A DNA stretch of 64,000 nucleotides. Source: Streptomyces sp. NBC_01283. GTDB taxonomy: Bacteria; Actinomycetota; Actinomycetes; Streptomycetales; Streptomycetaceae. The stretch is taken from the NCBI RefSeq assembly GCF_041435335.1, contig NZ_CP108430.1, positions 3,578,501 through 3,642,500 of the forward strand, read 5' to 3'. This document shows positions 8,116-16,836 of the stretch, one piece after another. The notes under the pieces are model-generated. The model worked only from the letters and a program-made list of their open reading frames with translations, was not told the origin of the DNA and searched no databases. The first letter of the stretch is position 1, and each line of letters begins with the position of its first letter. A program made the translations under genes and the position numbers.

Positions 8116-9222
8116 TCAGTGGTGTTCGAGCAGGGCGGTGAGCGCCGTGGCGAGGCGCTCCACCTCGTCGACGGTCCCGACGGAGATCCGCAGGTAGCCG
8201 GGGAGCCCGAGCACGTCGAGGTTGCGCACGAAGATGCGGTGCTCGGCGGCGAGCCGGGCCGCGAACGCCACGCTGTCGCCGGGGGCCGTCCCCTCCCCCG
8301 GCGCCCCCGGCACCTTCACCATCACGAAGTTGGTGACGGACGGGGCGTGTTCGATGTTCAGGTTGTCCAGGGACTTGCAGAGAAGCTCCCTGGCCTGGGC
8401 GTTGTCCGCGCGTACCCGTTCGATGTGCTCGGGCTGTTCGAGGGCGCGCAGCACGGCCCGCTGAGCGGGACGGTTGACGTTGAAGGGCAGGGCGCCCGCG
8501 ACGGCGTTGATCCGTCCGATGAGGTCCTGGGGGCCGATGACGAGCCCCACGCGGACCGAGGCGAGTCCCCATGCCTTGGAGAAGGTGCGGGTCACCAGGA
8601 TGCGGCGGCCCTTGCGCACCTCGTCGAGGGCGAACTCGTGGGCCTGGCCCGCGAAGTCCATGTACGCCTCGTCGAAGACGAGGACCGTCCCGCTGCGCTC
8701 CGCCGCGTCGATGAGCCGCGTCACGCCCGCCCGGTCGAGCACCGCCCCGGTGGGGTTGAGCGGGTTGCAGACGAAGGCGAGTTCGGCCCCCTGCTCCATC
8801 GCGGCCACGACCCCCTCGACCGGGATCGACGCGTCCCGCAGCGGCACGGTGCGCGCCCGCGCCCCGACGGCCGCGGCGGACACCACGTAACCGGGGAAGG
8901 TGGTGGCGGTGGTGACGACCGAGGCGCCGGGCTCGCGCAGGAACGCCATCGAGGTGACGAGGACCAGTTCGTCGGTGCCGTTGCCGACCGCGATCATGTC
9001 GGGGGTGACCCCGAAGTGGCCGGCGAGCCTGGCGCGGAGTTCGGCGCACTCGCTGTCGGGGTAGCGGTTGAGGTAGCTCGCCGCCTCCGCCCGCACGGCG
9101 TCGACGGTTCCGGGCGGCGGGCCGTACGGGTTCTCGTTGAGGTGCAGTCGCAGATGGTCCTCCCTGCCGACGATCTCGGTGTCGGCGAAGAAGCCCGGCG
9201 GTGGAGCCTGGACCTGGGGCAT
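8116..9222 (-). CDS. class I/II aminotransferase, HisC-like
   Basis: A 368-residue PLP enzyme of the histidinol-phosphate aminotransferase group. Key positions are visible: N-terminal HLNENPYGPP (27-36), N153-G159 NPLNPTG, D184 and Y187 in FDEAYMDF, and the PLP lysine K216 in TRTFSKAWGL. The ATG at 9222 is preceded by AAGGGA. HisC itself normally sits in a his operon; here the neighbours are lipid genes, so a specialised substrate such as an aldehyde or keto acyl chain is likely. Together with the thioester-reductase-like gene at 14498-15514 it could make a long-chain amine. Substrate is not readable from the sequence. Confidence 0.88.
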   Translation of the reverse strand: MPQVQAPPPGFFADTEIVGREDHLRLHLNENPYGPPPGTVDAVRAEAASYLNRYPDSECAELRARLAGHFGVTPDMIAVGNGTDELVLVTSMAFLREPGASVVTTATTFPGYVVSAAAVGARARTVPLRDASIPVEGVVAAMEQGAELAFVCNPLNPTGAVLDRAGVTRLIDAAERSGTVLVFDEAYMDFAGQAHEFALDEVRKGRRILVTRTFSKAWGLASVRVGLVIGPQDLIGRINAVAGALPFNVNRPAQRAVLRALEQPEHIERVRADNAQARELLCKSLDNLNIEHAPSVTNFVMVKVPGAPGEGTAPGDSVAFAARLAAEHRIFVRNLDVLGLPGYLRISVGTVDEVERLATALTALLEHH

Positions 9223-9278
9223 GGTGGATCCCTTCTCGTACGGTGTCGCCGGGCAGGCCGCCCGACCGGCCTCTCGGG

Positions 9279-10928
9279 TCAGCCCAGTTGGACGCGGGCT
9301 ATCGTCTGCAGCTGGCCGGCGTCGCCGCCGAGCAGGGCCCGGCAGCGGAACCGCTGGATCTTGCCGCTGGGCGTCCTGGGCAGATGGCCGCGCTCCACGA
9401 AGACGCACTCGGAGAGCGCGATGCCCGACTTCTCCCTGGCCACGGCGGCGGCCTGGTCGGCGATGAGCGCGAAGTCGGCGCTCTTGCGCGTGGGTTCGAG
9501 GAGCAGGACCAGCTTGGAGACGCCGCCGCCGGCCATGTCGACGAGTGCCGAGCAGCCCTTGCGGACCGGCCCCATCGCCTCCACCGCCGATTCGATCTCA
9601 CTGGTGTAGACGTTGCGTCCGCCCACCGAGATCAGGTCGTCGGCCCGGCCGACGAAGTACACCTCGCCGTCGTGGACGAAGCCCAGGTCACCGGTGTGCA
9701 GGAGGCCGTCGTGGAAGCGCTCCGCGGTGCGCTCGGCGTCGTTGAGGTAGCCGGAGGCCAGACTCGGCGAGTCGACGCGGAGCTCGGAGACACGCTCCGG
9801 GTCCTTGGTGGTCACCGTGACGCCGGGCAGCGGCGGCCCGTTGGAGACGAGCCGGGTGGCGCCCGGCGCGTCCTCGGGGACCTCGACGATCCGGCCGTCG
9901 AGCAGCGCGGGCCCGTCGAAGCTGCGGGTGACGGGGACCGCGCCCAGCGGGGTGCAGGAGACCGCGAGGGTCGCCTCGGCCATTCCGTACGCGGGCATGA
10001 ACGCCGTGGCCTTCAGGCCCGAGGGGCCGAACGCGGCGACGGTGGCCTCCAGGGTCTCCCAGTCGACCCGTTCGGCGCCCACCACGCAGACGTTCAGGGC
10101 GAGTTGCCTGGGCAGCTGGTTGCGGCCCTGGGCGCGGGCGGCCAGGTGCAGGGCGGTGTTGGTGCCCGCGGTCATGGTCGCGCCGTACTCGGACATGTCG
10201 CGGAACCAGGTGCGCGGTGCCATGCCGAACCGCTCGGGCGACGACAGGACGAAGTCGTAGTCGAACGCCCAGGCGTGCAGCATGGTGCCGAAGATGCCCA
10301 TGTCGTGCGAGAGCGGCAGCCAGGAGGCGATCGTCTCGGCGCCGGGGCGCCCGCCGGTCATCTCGTGCAGCATGTGCAGATGGGTGCCGATGGCCCTGGT
10401 GCTGAGCTCGCAGCCCTTGGGCAGGCTGGTGCTGCCCGACGAGTACTGGATGAAGGCGGTCTCCTCGGCGCCCGGCGGCGACGGGTCGAAGCCCTGGTCG
10501 CTGTACAGGGACGTCCAGTTGAGCACCGGGAGCCGCGCCGCGAGCTCGACGGGGACGAGCGGCGCCAGGCCCTCGTCGATGAGGAGCACCGTGGGGCCGA
10601 GGCGTTCGGTGAGCACGCCGAGCTGGGCCCCGTACTCCTGCGGGCTCTGGCCGCGGGCGGGCAGCGGGAAGGAGGCGACGGCCCCGCCGGCCAGCCAGAT
10701 CGCGAGGAGTCCGCGCAGGGTGTGCGCCGAGTTGGTCAGGACGGTGGCGACCCGGCTGCCGGGCCGCACGCCGGCGGCGCGGAGGGTCGCGGCCATGCCG
10801 TGGGCGTCGGCGACGACCTCGCTCCACGGCATGTGCCCGAAGCCTTCGTCCTCCTGCCAGTGGTGCAGGACTCCGTGGGAATCGTCGCGCAGGAGGAGGT
10901 CCCAGAGTCCGGTGCCGGTGGTTGCCAT
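9279..10928 (-). CDS. fatty acyl-AMP ligase
   Basis: A 549-residue adenylate-forming enzyme. The P-loop-like A3 motif IQYSSGSTSLPKG lies near residue 175, the A5-type motif PAYGMAEATL near 340, HTGDLGFVHDGEVYFVGR near 425, and the A10 lysine is intact in TPSGKIQR near 520. The pattern SSGST together with a long insertion after the adenylation core fits FAAL proteins, which adenylate a fatty acid and load it on an ACP rather than on CoA. The likely partner is the ACP encoded at 17727-17975 in the same arm. The start at 10928 lies two bases after the desaturase stop, so the two are coupled. FAAL versus CoA ligase cannot be fully settled by eye. Confidence 0.87.
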   Translation of the reverse strand: MATTGTGLWDLLLRDDSHGVLHHWQEDEGFGHMPWSEVVADAHGMAATLRAAGVRPGSRVATVLTNSAHTLRGLLAIWLAGGAVASFPLPARGQSPQEYGAQLGVLTERLGPTVLLIDEGLAPLVPVELAARLPVLNWTSLYSDQGFDPSPPGAEETAFIQYSSGSTSLPKGCELSTRAIGTHLHMLHEMTGGRPGAETIASWLPLSHDMGIFGTMLHAWAFDYDFVLSSPERFGMAPRTWFRDMSEYGATMTAGTNTALHLAARAQGRNQLPRQLALNVCVVGAERVDWETLEATVAAFGPSGLKATAFMPAYGMAEATLAVSCTPLGAVPVTRSFDGPALLDGRIVEVPEDAPGATRLVSNGPPLPGVTVTTKDPERVSELRVDSPSLASGYLNDAERTAERFHDGLLHTGDLGFVHDGEVYFVGRADDLISVGGRNVYTSEIESAVEAMGPVRKGCSALVDMAGGGVSKLVLLLEPTRKSADFALIADQAAAVAREKSGIALSECVFVERGHLPRTPSGKIQRFRCRALLGGDAGQLQTIARVQLG

Positions 10929-10930
10929 GG

Positions 10931-11941
10931 TCACTCCACGTCCACGAGGGAAAGGTCGGAGCCGCCGCGTGAACGGTCCGCCATGGGGGCGATCTTCTGC
11001 TGGCTGACCAGCAGTTCCTCCTGGCTGAGCTTGCTGCCGCTGACCCGGCTCACACCGGCCTCGCGCATCGTCATCCGCTCGGTGTCGATCCGGATGACCT
11101 TCCAGGCGAGGCGGGTGGTCTCCAGGCTCCAGATGAAGATCGCGGAGAGGTCGACCTCGTACCACTTCATGCCGTGCCGTGCGGAGCGCGGGAACGCGTG
11201 GTGGTTGTTGTGCCAGGCCTCGCCGAAGGAGGGCAGGGCCAGCCAGGCGACGTTCCGCGACTGGTCGGTGGTGGTGAAGCGGCGGCGGCCGAAGACGTGG
11301 CCGACGGAGTTGACCGCGTAGGTCATGTGGTTGATCAGGAAGATGCGGACCAGACCGCCCCAGAGCATGCCCGTGAACAGCGCCTGGACGGAGCCGCCCG
11401 TGATGGCGAAGGCCAGCAGGCCGGGCAGGACGACACCGGCGGCGACGACGGCCACGAAGTTCTCGCTGAGCCAGCGCAGCGGCTTCTCCCTGACCAGGTC
11501 GGGGCAGTAGCGGATCGGGTCGGAGCTGAGGTCCTCGTCGAAGAGCCAGCCCAGGTGGGCATGCCACATGCCGGCGATCGCGCCCTTGAAGCCGGGCTCG
11601 AAGCCCAGGTGTGGGCTGTGCGGGTCGCCTTCCTTGTCGGCGACGCGGTGGTGCTTGCGGTGGTGGGCCGCCCAGATGATCGGCGGTCCCTGTCCGGCGA
11701 GCACCCCGGCCGTGGCGAGGGCGACGCGGATCGGCTTGTACGTCTCGAAGGAGCGGTGGGTCAGCATCCGGTGGTAGCCGGTGGATATGCCGATGCCGGA
11801 GATGACGTACATGACGACCGTGACCAGCACGTCGGTCCAGCCGAATATGTGGTTCCAGGCCAGCACCATGGCGGCGCCGAGTGCGAACAGGGGCACCAGG
11901 GAGGCCGCGAGCATGTACCAGCGGTGTTCCTTGCCGTCCAT
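10931..11941 (-). CDS. fatty acid desaturase, delta-9 type
   Basis: A 336-residue integral membrane di-iron desaturase. The three histidine boxes are complete: HRMLTH near residue 57, HHRKHH near 93, and HNNHHAFPRS near 236. Hydrophobic helices flank boxes one and three. Enzymes of this class put a cis double bond into a saturated acyl chain using O2 and an electron donor. It is followed at once by the FAAL gene and shares an operon with a cyclopropane-synthase-type methyltransferase, which needs exactly such a double bond. That makes a methylene-bridged or methyl-branched chain the likely result (inference). No dedicated ferredoxin gene is seen nearby. Confidence 0.92.
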   Translation of the reverse strand: MDGKEHRWYMLAASLVPLFALGAAMVLAWNHIFGWTDVLVTVVMYVISGIGISTGYHRMLTHRSFETYKPIRVALATAGVLAGQGPPIIWAAHHRKHHRVADKEGDPHSPHLGFEPGFKGAIAGMWHAHLGWLFDEDLSSDPIRYCPDLVREKPLRWLSENFVAVVAAGVVLPGLLAFAITGGSVQALFTGMLWGGLVRIFLINHMTYAVNSVGHVFGRRRFTTTDQSRNVAWLALPSFGEAWHNNHHAFPRSARHGMKWYEVDLSAIFIWSLETTRLAWKVIRIDTERMTMREAGVSRVSGSKLSQEELLVSQQKIAPMADRSRGGSDLSLVDVE

Positions 11942-11994
11942 TTCTTCTCTTCCCCTTGCTGTGGTTGGTCTTCGGCGTCGGGCACCTGAGGGCG

Positions 11995-13473
11995 TCAGAC
12001 GCCCGAGGTGGTCTCCGGGTCGAATTCGGTGCGGAGCGCGGGCAGGACGAGTGAGAGGAGCGCGGCGCAGCCGGTGAGCACCGTCCCGACGAGGAACACG
12101 GTGTGGAAGCTCGTCAGGAGGGCGTCGGGCATGGCCGCGCCGGACGCGATCTCGTCGTCCAGGCGGGTGCTGGCCAGGGTGGCGAGGACGGCGAGGCCGA
12201 TGGCGCCGCCGATCTGCTGGCCGGTGTTGAGGACCCCGGAGGCCGCGCCCGAGTCCGCCTTCGGCACACCGCTGACGGCGGCCACCACCAGCGGCACCAT
12301 CGCCAGGCCGTACCCGGCCGCGCAGAGCAGCAGGGTGGGCAGGATGTCGGAGGCGTACGAGGCCTTGAGCGGGGCGTTGAGCAGCAGGCCGAGGCCGGTG
12401 GTGGCGGAGGCGAGGCCGATCAGGCACAGGACGCGGCTGCCCAGCTTGGGCAGCAGCTGGATCGCGATGCCGGAGAAGACCGCCATGGTGATGCCGAAGG
12501 GCGCCCAGGACACTCCGGCGCGCAGCGGGGACCAGCCCAGGAGGTTCTGCATGTACTGGGTCAGGAAGAAGAAGATCCCGTACAGGCCCGACGCGGCGAG
12601 CAGCATGATCATGTTGGCCGCGGAGATCTGCCGGCTCGCGAAGATCCCGAGGCGGATCAGCGGCTCGGGAGCGCGCTGTTCCCTGATGACGAAGGCAACC
12701 AGGAGCAGGCCGGATCCCACCAGGCCCGCCACGGTGGCGGCGGAGCCCCAGGGGCGGTGGTTGGTGCTGATCACGGTGTAGACGAACAGCAGCAGGCCGC
12801 CGGTGATGAGGACGGCTCCCATGCCGTCCGTCGCGGGCCGCTTCTGGGGGGCGCCGTCCTCGCGGTCGGCGAGCGCCGGCTTCAGGGCGAGGGCGAACAG
12901 GAGCACGCCGACGGGGATGTTGATGAAGAACACCCAGCGCCAGTCGACGAGGTCGGTGATGACCCCGCCGAGCAGTACGCCGGAGACTCCCGAGATCCCG
13001 GTGAGTCCGCCCCAGATGCCCAGGGCCTTGCGGCGCTCCTTCGCCTCGGTGAAGACGGTGATCAGGATGGACAGCGCGGCCGGACTGAGCAGCGCGGCCC
13101 CGAAGCCCTGGGCGCCGCGCGCCACGATCAGCATCTCGGGAGAGTTGGCCAGACCGCAGGCGAGGGAGGCGGCCGTGAAGACCGCGAGGCCGGTGAGGAA
13201 CACCCGCCGCCTGCCGAACAGGTCGGCGCAGCGGCCGCCGAGCACCAGGAAGCCGCCGAACAGCAGCATGTAGGCGTCGACGACCCAGGCCAGCGAGGCC
13301 CGGTCGAAGTCGAGGGTGGTGCGGATGGTCGGCAGCGCCATGGAGACGACCGTGTCGTCGATGATGACCATGAACTGTGCGCCGCAGGTCACCGCGAGCG
13401 CGAGCCCTGCCGCCTTGGTTGCCGCGCCGCCGGGTACGGCTGCCGCGGTGGACGAGGCGGTTCCCCTGCCCAT
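11995..13473 (-). CDS. MFS drug exporter, DHA2 (14-TMS) family
   Basis: A 492-residue membrane protein with about 14 hydrophobic segments. DHA2 hallmarks are present: motif A-like GGRCADLFGRRRVFL near residue 80 and the motif C-like stretch GGLTGISGVSGVLLGGVI in helix 5. It resembles EmrB/QacA-type exporters driven by protons. The position between desaturase and SDR genes, with gaps of about 53 bases on both sides, makes it part of the biosynthetic operon and a probable exporter or self-resistance pump for the product or an intermediate. Confidence 0.92.
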   Translation of the reverse strand: MGRGTASSTAAAVPGGAATKAAGLALAVTCGAQFMVIIDDTVVSMALPTIRTTLDFDRASLAWVVDAYMLLFGGFLVLGGRCADLFGRRRVFLTGLAVFTAASLACGLANSPEMLIVARGAQGFGAALLSPAALSILITVFTEAKERRKALGIWGGLTGISGVSGVLLGGVITDLVDWRWVFFINIPVGVLLFALALKPALADREDGAPQKRPATDGMGAVLITGGLLLFVYTVISTNHRPWGSAATVAGLVGSGLLLVAFVIREQRAPEPLIRLGIFASRQISAANMIMLLAASGLYGIFFFLTQYMQNLLGWSPLRAGVSWAPFGITMAVFSGIAIQLLPKLGSRVLCLIGLASATTGLGLLLNAPLKASYASDILPTLLLCAAGYGLAMVPLVVAAVSGVPKADSGAASGVLNTGQQIGGAIGLAVLATLASTRLDDEIASGAAMPDALLTSFHTVFLVGTVLTGCAALLSLVLPALRTEFDPETTSGV

Positions 13474-13525
13474 ATGCCTTCTCCTGTTCGCCGAGCTGTG
13501 TGGGGGTGTTCCGGTGGGTCGGAGG

Positions 13526-14476
13526 TCAGGAGGCCGCGGCCCGGGCGACGACCCGGTTGAGGCGGTCCATGCGCGTGGCCAGGCTCATCCGGCCCTCCAG
13601 ACGGAAGGCGGGCAGCCGCCTGCCGTCGACGTCGCTGAAGCCGTACTCGTCGGCGAGATCGCCGGTGGAGAGCACCTGGCCCGAGCGGCTCAGGACGTCG
13701 GGGTCCGCGGCGAGCGCGTTGATCGCGCGGCCCACGTACTCGGGTGTGTGGACGACGGCGGCGGGGCCGTCGCCGAGTGCCTCCCAGGCCGCCTCGACCC
13801 GCTCGGTGCGGACGAAGCCCGGGTGCAGGGAGAGGGCGGCGATCTTCTTCTTGCGCAGGTCGGCCGCGAACGCCTTGCTGAGCCGGTCGTTGGCGGACTT
13901 GAAGACGTCGTACGCAGCCTGGCCCAGGTAGGTGTCGCCGTCGGTGAAGCCGATGCCGACGATCAGCCCGGTCCGGCCCTCGCCCCGCTCGAACATCAGC
14001 GGGGTGAGCAGCCGGGTGATGTCGTACTGGGCACGCAGCGAGCCCTCGCACAGTTCGTAGCGCCACATCGGCTGGTCCCAGTACGCGGCGTCGAAGCGTA
14101 CGTCGCTCGAACGCTCGTAACCCGCCCACGCATTGTTCACCAGGAGGTCGAGCTTGCCGTGCTCGGACCGGATGCGGTCCGTGAGCGCCTCGTTGTCCTC
14201 GGTCGACCGGTGGTCGCAGCGCACGGCGATGCCGGTGCCGCCGCGGGCGGTGACCTCGTCGGCGGTGTCGTCGACCGTGCCGGGCAGGCCTTCGGTGCGG
14301 CCCTCGGTGCGGGTGCTCCGTCCGGTGACGTACACCGTCGCGCCGGCGCTGCCGAGGGCGAGGGCGATGCCGCGGCCCACGCCCCGGCTCGCGCCGGTGA
14401 CCACGGCGACGGATCCGTCGAGCCGCGGGGGCTGCCACTCCTCGTTGACGGGGTTCATGGGGTTCGCGGGGTTCAC
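13526..14476 (-). CDS. short-chain dehydrogenase/reductase
   Basis: A 316-residue classical SDR. The nucleotide-binding motif TGASRGVGRGIAL lies near residues 27-39, LVNNAWAGY near 111-119 (the NNAG-like block), and the catalytic pair is in AAYDVFKSAND (Tyr and Lys four apart, near residue 188). Typical SDRs are about 250 residues; this one has an extended C-terminal part. The GTG at 14476 is chosen because AAGGA lies seven bases upstream. It could reduce a beta-keto group or an aldehyde. It lies 21 bases after the thioester-reductase-like gene, in the same operon. Confidence 0.85.
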   Translation of the reverse strand: MNPANPMNPVNEEWQPPRLDGSVAVVTGASRGVGRGIALALGSAGATVYVTGRSTRTEGRTEGLPGTVDDTADEVTARGGTGIAVRCDHRSTEDNEALTDRIRSEHGKLDLLVNNAWAGYERSSDVRFDAAYWDQPMWRYELCEGSLRAQYDITRLLTPLMFERGEGRTGLIVGIGFTDGDTYLGQAAYDVFKSANDRLSKAFAADLRKKKIAALSLHPGFVRTERVEAAWEALGDGPAAVVHTPEYVGRAINALAADPDVLSRSGQVLSTGDLADEYGFSDVDGRRLPAFRLEGRMSLATRMDRLNRVVARAAAS

Positions 14477-14497
14477 GGTTGCGTCCTTCCTGACTCT

Positions 14498-15514
14498 CTA
14501 GCTGAGGTGGGCGGAGGCGTATTCGAGCGTCCGCTGGTAGGCGTCCGTGTCGTGGACGAAGGGGACGCCGTAGCGCTCGCGCAGTTCCGGCATCGACGTG
14601 GGCAGGACTCCGCCGCCGCAGCGCGTCACCTCGCTGACGTCCCGCAGGACGGAGAGGTAGGAGCGGGCCAGCGGAGGCAGCCGGCGCAGCACCTCGGGGT
14701 CCAGGGCATCGGGGTCGGTGACCGGGGGCGGAGTGAGGGTGCGGCCCAGGCCCGCCGCGTGCTTGGCGCACACGCCGATGGCCGCCTCCATGTCCATGGC
14801 CTCGTCGCCGTACGTCACCCAGAACTCGCCGCTGGTGTCCCCGAGTTCGACGGCCGCGAGCACCGCCTTGGCGAGCAGGTCCTGCGGCACGATGTCGATG
14901 CGGTTGCCCTCGTGCACGGGGATGAAGGGCGCCCGGCCGCGGCAGATCCAGTCGGACATCAGCTGCACGATCTGACCGCGCGAGGTCCAGCCCGTCTGCG
15001 AGTCGCCGATCAGGTTGGTCGGCCGGAACACGGTGTGCGGCAGGCCGCTGTCGCGCAGGAGCTGCTCCGAACGGAGCTTGGACCGTACGTAGTTGGTGGT
15101 GACGTTGGTGTCGCTGAGCCGGTGCGGCGCGGTCGACGAGAGCGCGGCCACGAACGCGGTGCTCATGAAGTGGACGGTGGCGCCGGAGAGTTCGGCGAAC
15201 TCGATGACCCGGCGGGTGCCGTCCACGTTCACCGGCTTGTAGCGCTCGTCGGGCAGCCCCCACTCGGTGAGGCCCGCCGAGTGGATGACGGTGTCCACGT
15301 CCCGGACCAGCGCGCGGTAGCTGTCCTCGTCGAGACCGAAGCGCGGCTGCGCCAGGTCGGCGTCGAGCACGTGCTCGGTCCCCGCGGGCAGGGCGGCGCC
15401 GCCGGGCCTCGCCATGGAGATCAGCCGGACCGGGCGGCCCGGCGCCTCCTGGAGGATGGCGCGGCCCACGACGCCGGACGCGCCGGTGAGCAGGACGGTG
15501 CGTTGCTCGCTCAT
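14498..15514 (-). CDS. NAD(P)-dependent thioester-reductase-like protein (extended SDR)
   Basis: A 338-residue extended SDR. It shows TGASGVVGRAIL near residue 11, HSAGLTEW near 85, MSTAFVAA near 117 and the catalytic NYVRSKLRSEQLL near 140, followed by VFRPTNLIGDSQTG near 162. The last two blocks closely recall the R domains that release chains from carrier proteins as aldehydes (carboxylic acid reductases, NRPS terminal reductases). I infer that it may reduce an acyl-ACP to the aldehyde. A 3-beta-hydroxysteroid-dehydrogenase or epimerase-type role is the alternative. The ATG at 15514 overlaps the FAD-oxidoreductase stop (ATGA). Confidence 0.72.
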   Translation of the reverse strand: MSEQRTVLLTGASGVVGRAILQEAPGRPVRLISMARPGGAALPAGTEHVLDADLAQPRFGLDEDSYRALVRDVDTVIHSAGLTEWGLPDERYKPVNVDGTRRVIEFAELSGATVHFMSTAFVAALSSTAPHRLSDTNVTTNYVRSKLRSEQLLRDSGLPHTVFRPTNLIGDSQTGWTSRGQIVQLMSDWICRGRAPFIPVHEGNRIDIVPQDLLAKAVLAAVELGDTSGEFWVTYGDEAMDMEAAIGVCAKHAAGLGRTLTPPPVTDPDALDPEVLRRLPPLARSYLSVLRDVSEVTRCGGGVLPTSMPELRERYGVPFVHDTDAYQRTLEYASAHLS

Positions 15515-16836
15515 GCCCGGGACTCCTTCCACTCCATCAGCCGTGTGGTGGCGCGGGCCCCGACGTAGAGGAACGGCTCGGGCGGGAAGTCCCGCTGCTT
15601 GCGGTGCTTGTCGTCCACGTAGAGGAGCCGCGAGTACTCGGAGTCCTTGCCGAGGACGAGGTCGCGCAGGACCTTGCCGCCGGTGTGCGTGGCGGCGATG
15701 CCGTTGCCGTTGAATCCGTAGCCGTAGAAGACGTTGCCGCCGGGCAGCGACCCGAAGTGCGGGGCGTAGTCACGCGTGACGTCGACGGTGCCGCCGTACG
15801 TGTAGGTGAACTTGACGTCCCTCCACATGGGGAAGAACCGCGCGAACTCCTTGTGCAGCTCGCGGTAGGCCCGCTGGTCGTTCATGCGGCGCCGGCGCAT
15901 GTCGCGGCCGAAGAAGTACAGGGCGGGGCCGCCCGCCCACATCAGGCGGTTGTCCGCGGTGAACCGGGCGCACGTCAGGAAGGTCTTCGCCTCGACGAGA
16001 CCCTCACGGCCCGCCCAGGCGATCCGGCCGAGCTGCTCGTCGGTGAGCGGTTCGCTCACCATCGCGTAGCTCCAGATGGGCACGGTCTTGTTGCGGAACT
16101 TCTCGAAGGTGAACTGGTGCGCGTTGGCCGCGATGATCACCTTGTCGGCGGTGATCCGGCCGCCGGGCGTGACGACCGTGGGCCGCACCCCGGGGTCGAC
16201 GCGCAGGACCGGGGTGTTCTCGTAGACGGTCACCCCGCGCTCCTTGACCACCCGGGCGATGCCACGGGCCAGGCGGAACGGGTTGATCAGGGCGCCACCG
16301 GTCCGCATGGCGCCCAGGATGGCGGGCGAACCGATCAGTTCCCGTGCCTGCGGGCCCGAGAGGAGCTCGGGCTGCTCGCGGCCCGCGATCGTGGTGGCGA
16401 GCTCCCGGTCCGCGCGCAGGCGGCGCAGCTGCGCCTGATCGGTGGCGACCATCAGGTAGTCGTTGGCCTCGTACTCCGCGTCGATCTTGTTGCGGCGCGT
16501 GAAGCGGCCGATCTCCAGGATGGAACGCCCGACGGCCTGCGAGGCCTCCAGTGCGCGGCGGGTGCCGAACTCCTCGACCAGGGCCTGGATGTCCTTGCCG
16601 ATGGTGGGCGTGACGAAGCCGTCCGCGCGGCCCGAGGCGCCGTAGCCCGAGTGCTTGGCCTCGACGATGCGGATGTCGAGCGCGGGCTCGGCCTCCTTGA
16701 GGAAGTGCGCGGCCCACAGGCCGGTGTAGCCGCCGCCGACGATGGCGACATCGCAGTCGACGTCGTCCCGCAGCGGGGGCTCGGGCGTGACGGATTCCGT
16801 CTCGTGCCAGTAGACGACGTTCTTCCGCGTGCTCAC
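15511..16836 (-). CDS. FAD-dependent oxidoreductase, DAO/amine oxidase type
   Basis: A 441-residue flavoprotein of the DadA/PuuB-like DAO family. The FAD site is visible as CDVAIVGGGYTGLWAAHFL near residues 28-46 and the second part as GYGFNGNGIAATH near 378. Relatives oxidise amines or amino acids with O2. The start GTG directly follows the stop of the methyltransferase gene (TGA-GTG). Placed between a cyclopropane-synthase-type gene and the reductase gene, it might oxidise an amine product. It is not of the same family as the FAD reductases that make 10-methylstearate, despite the superficially similar pairing with a methyltransferase. Confidence 0.82.
   Translation of the reverse strand: MSTRKNVVYWHETESVTPEPPLRDDVDCDVAIVGGGYTGLWAAHFLKEAEPALDIRIVEAKHSGYGASGRADGFVTPTIGKDIQALVEEFGTRRALEASQAVGRSILEIGRFTRRNKIDAEYEANDYLMVATDQAQLRRLRADRELATTIAGREQPELLSGPQARELIGSPAILGAMRTGGALINPFRLARGIARVVKERGVTVYENTPVLRVDPGVRPTVVTPGGRITADKVIIAANAHQFTFEKFRNKTVPIWSYAMVSEPLTDEQLGRIAWAGREGLVEAKTFLTCARFTADNRLMWAGGPALYFFGRDMRRRRMNDQRAYRELHKEFARFFPMWRDVKFTYTYGGTVDVTRDYAPHFGSLPGGNVFYGYGFNGNGIAATHTGGKVLRDLVLGKDSEYSRLLYVDDKHRKQRDFPPEPFLYVGARATTRLMEWKESRA

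Noticed and set aside
6105-8141. Long plus-strand open frame of 678 codons opposite the acyl-CoA dehydrogenase gene
   Set aside because: It is the shadow of a real high-GC gene; the product is low-complexity Gly/Arg/Val text without domains, while the minus strand has full family motifs.
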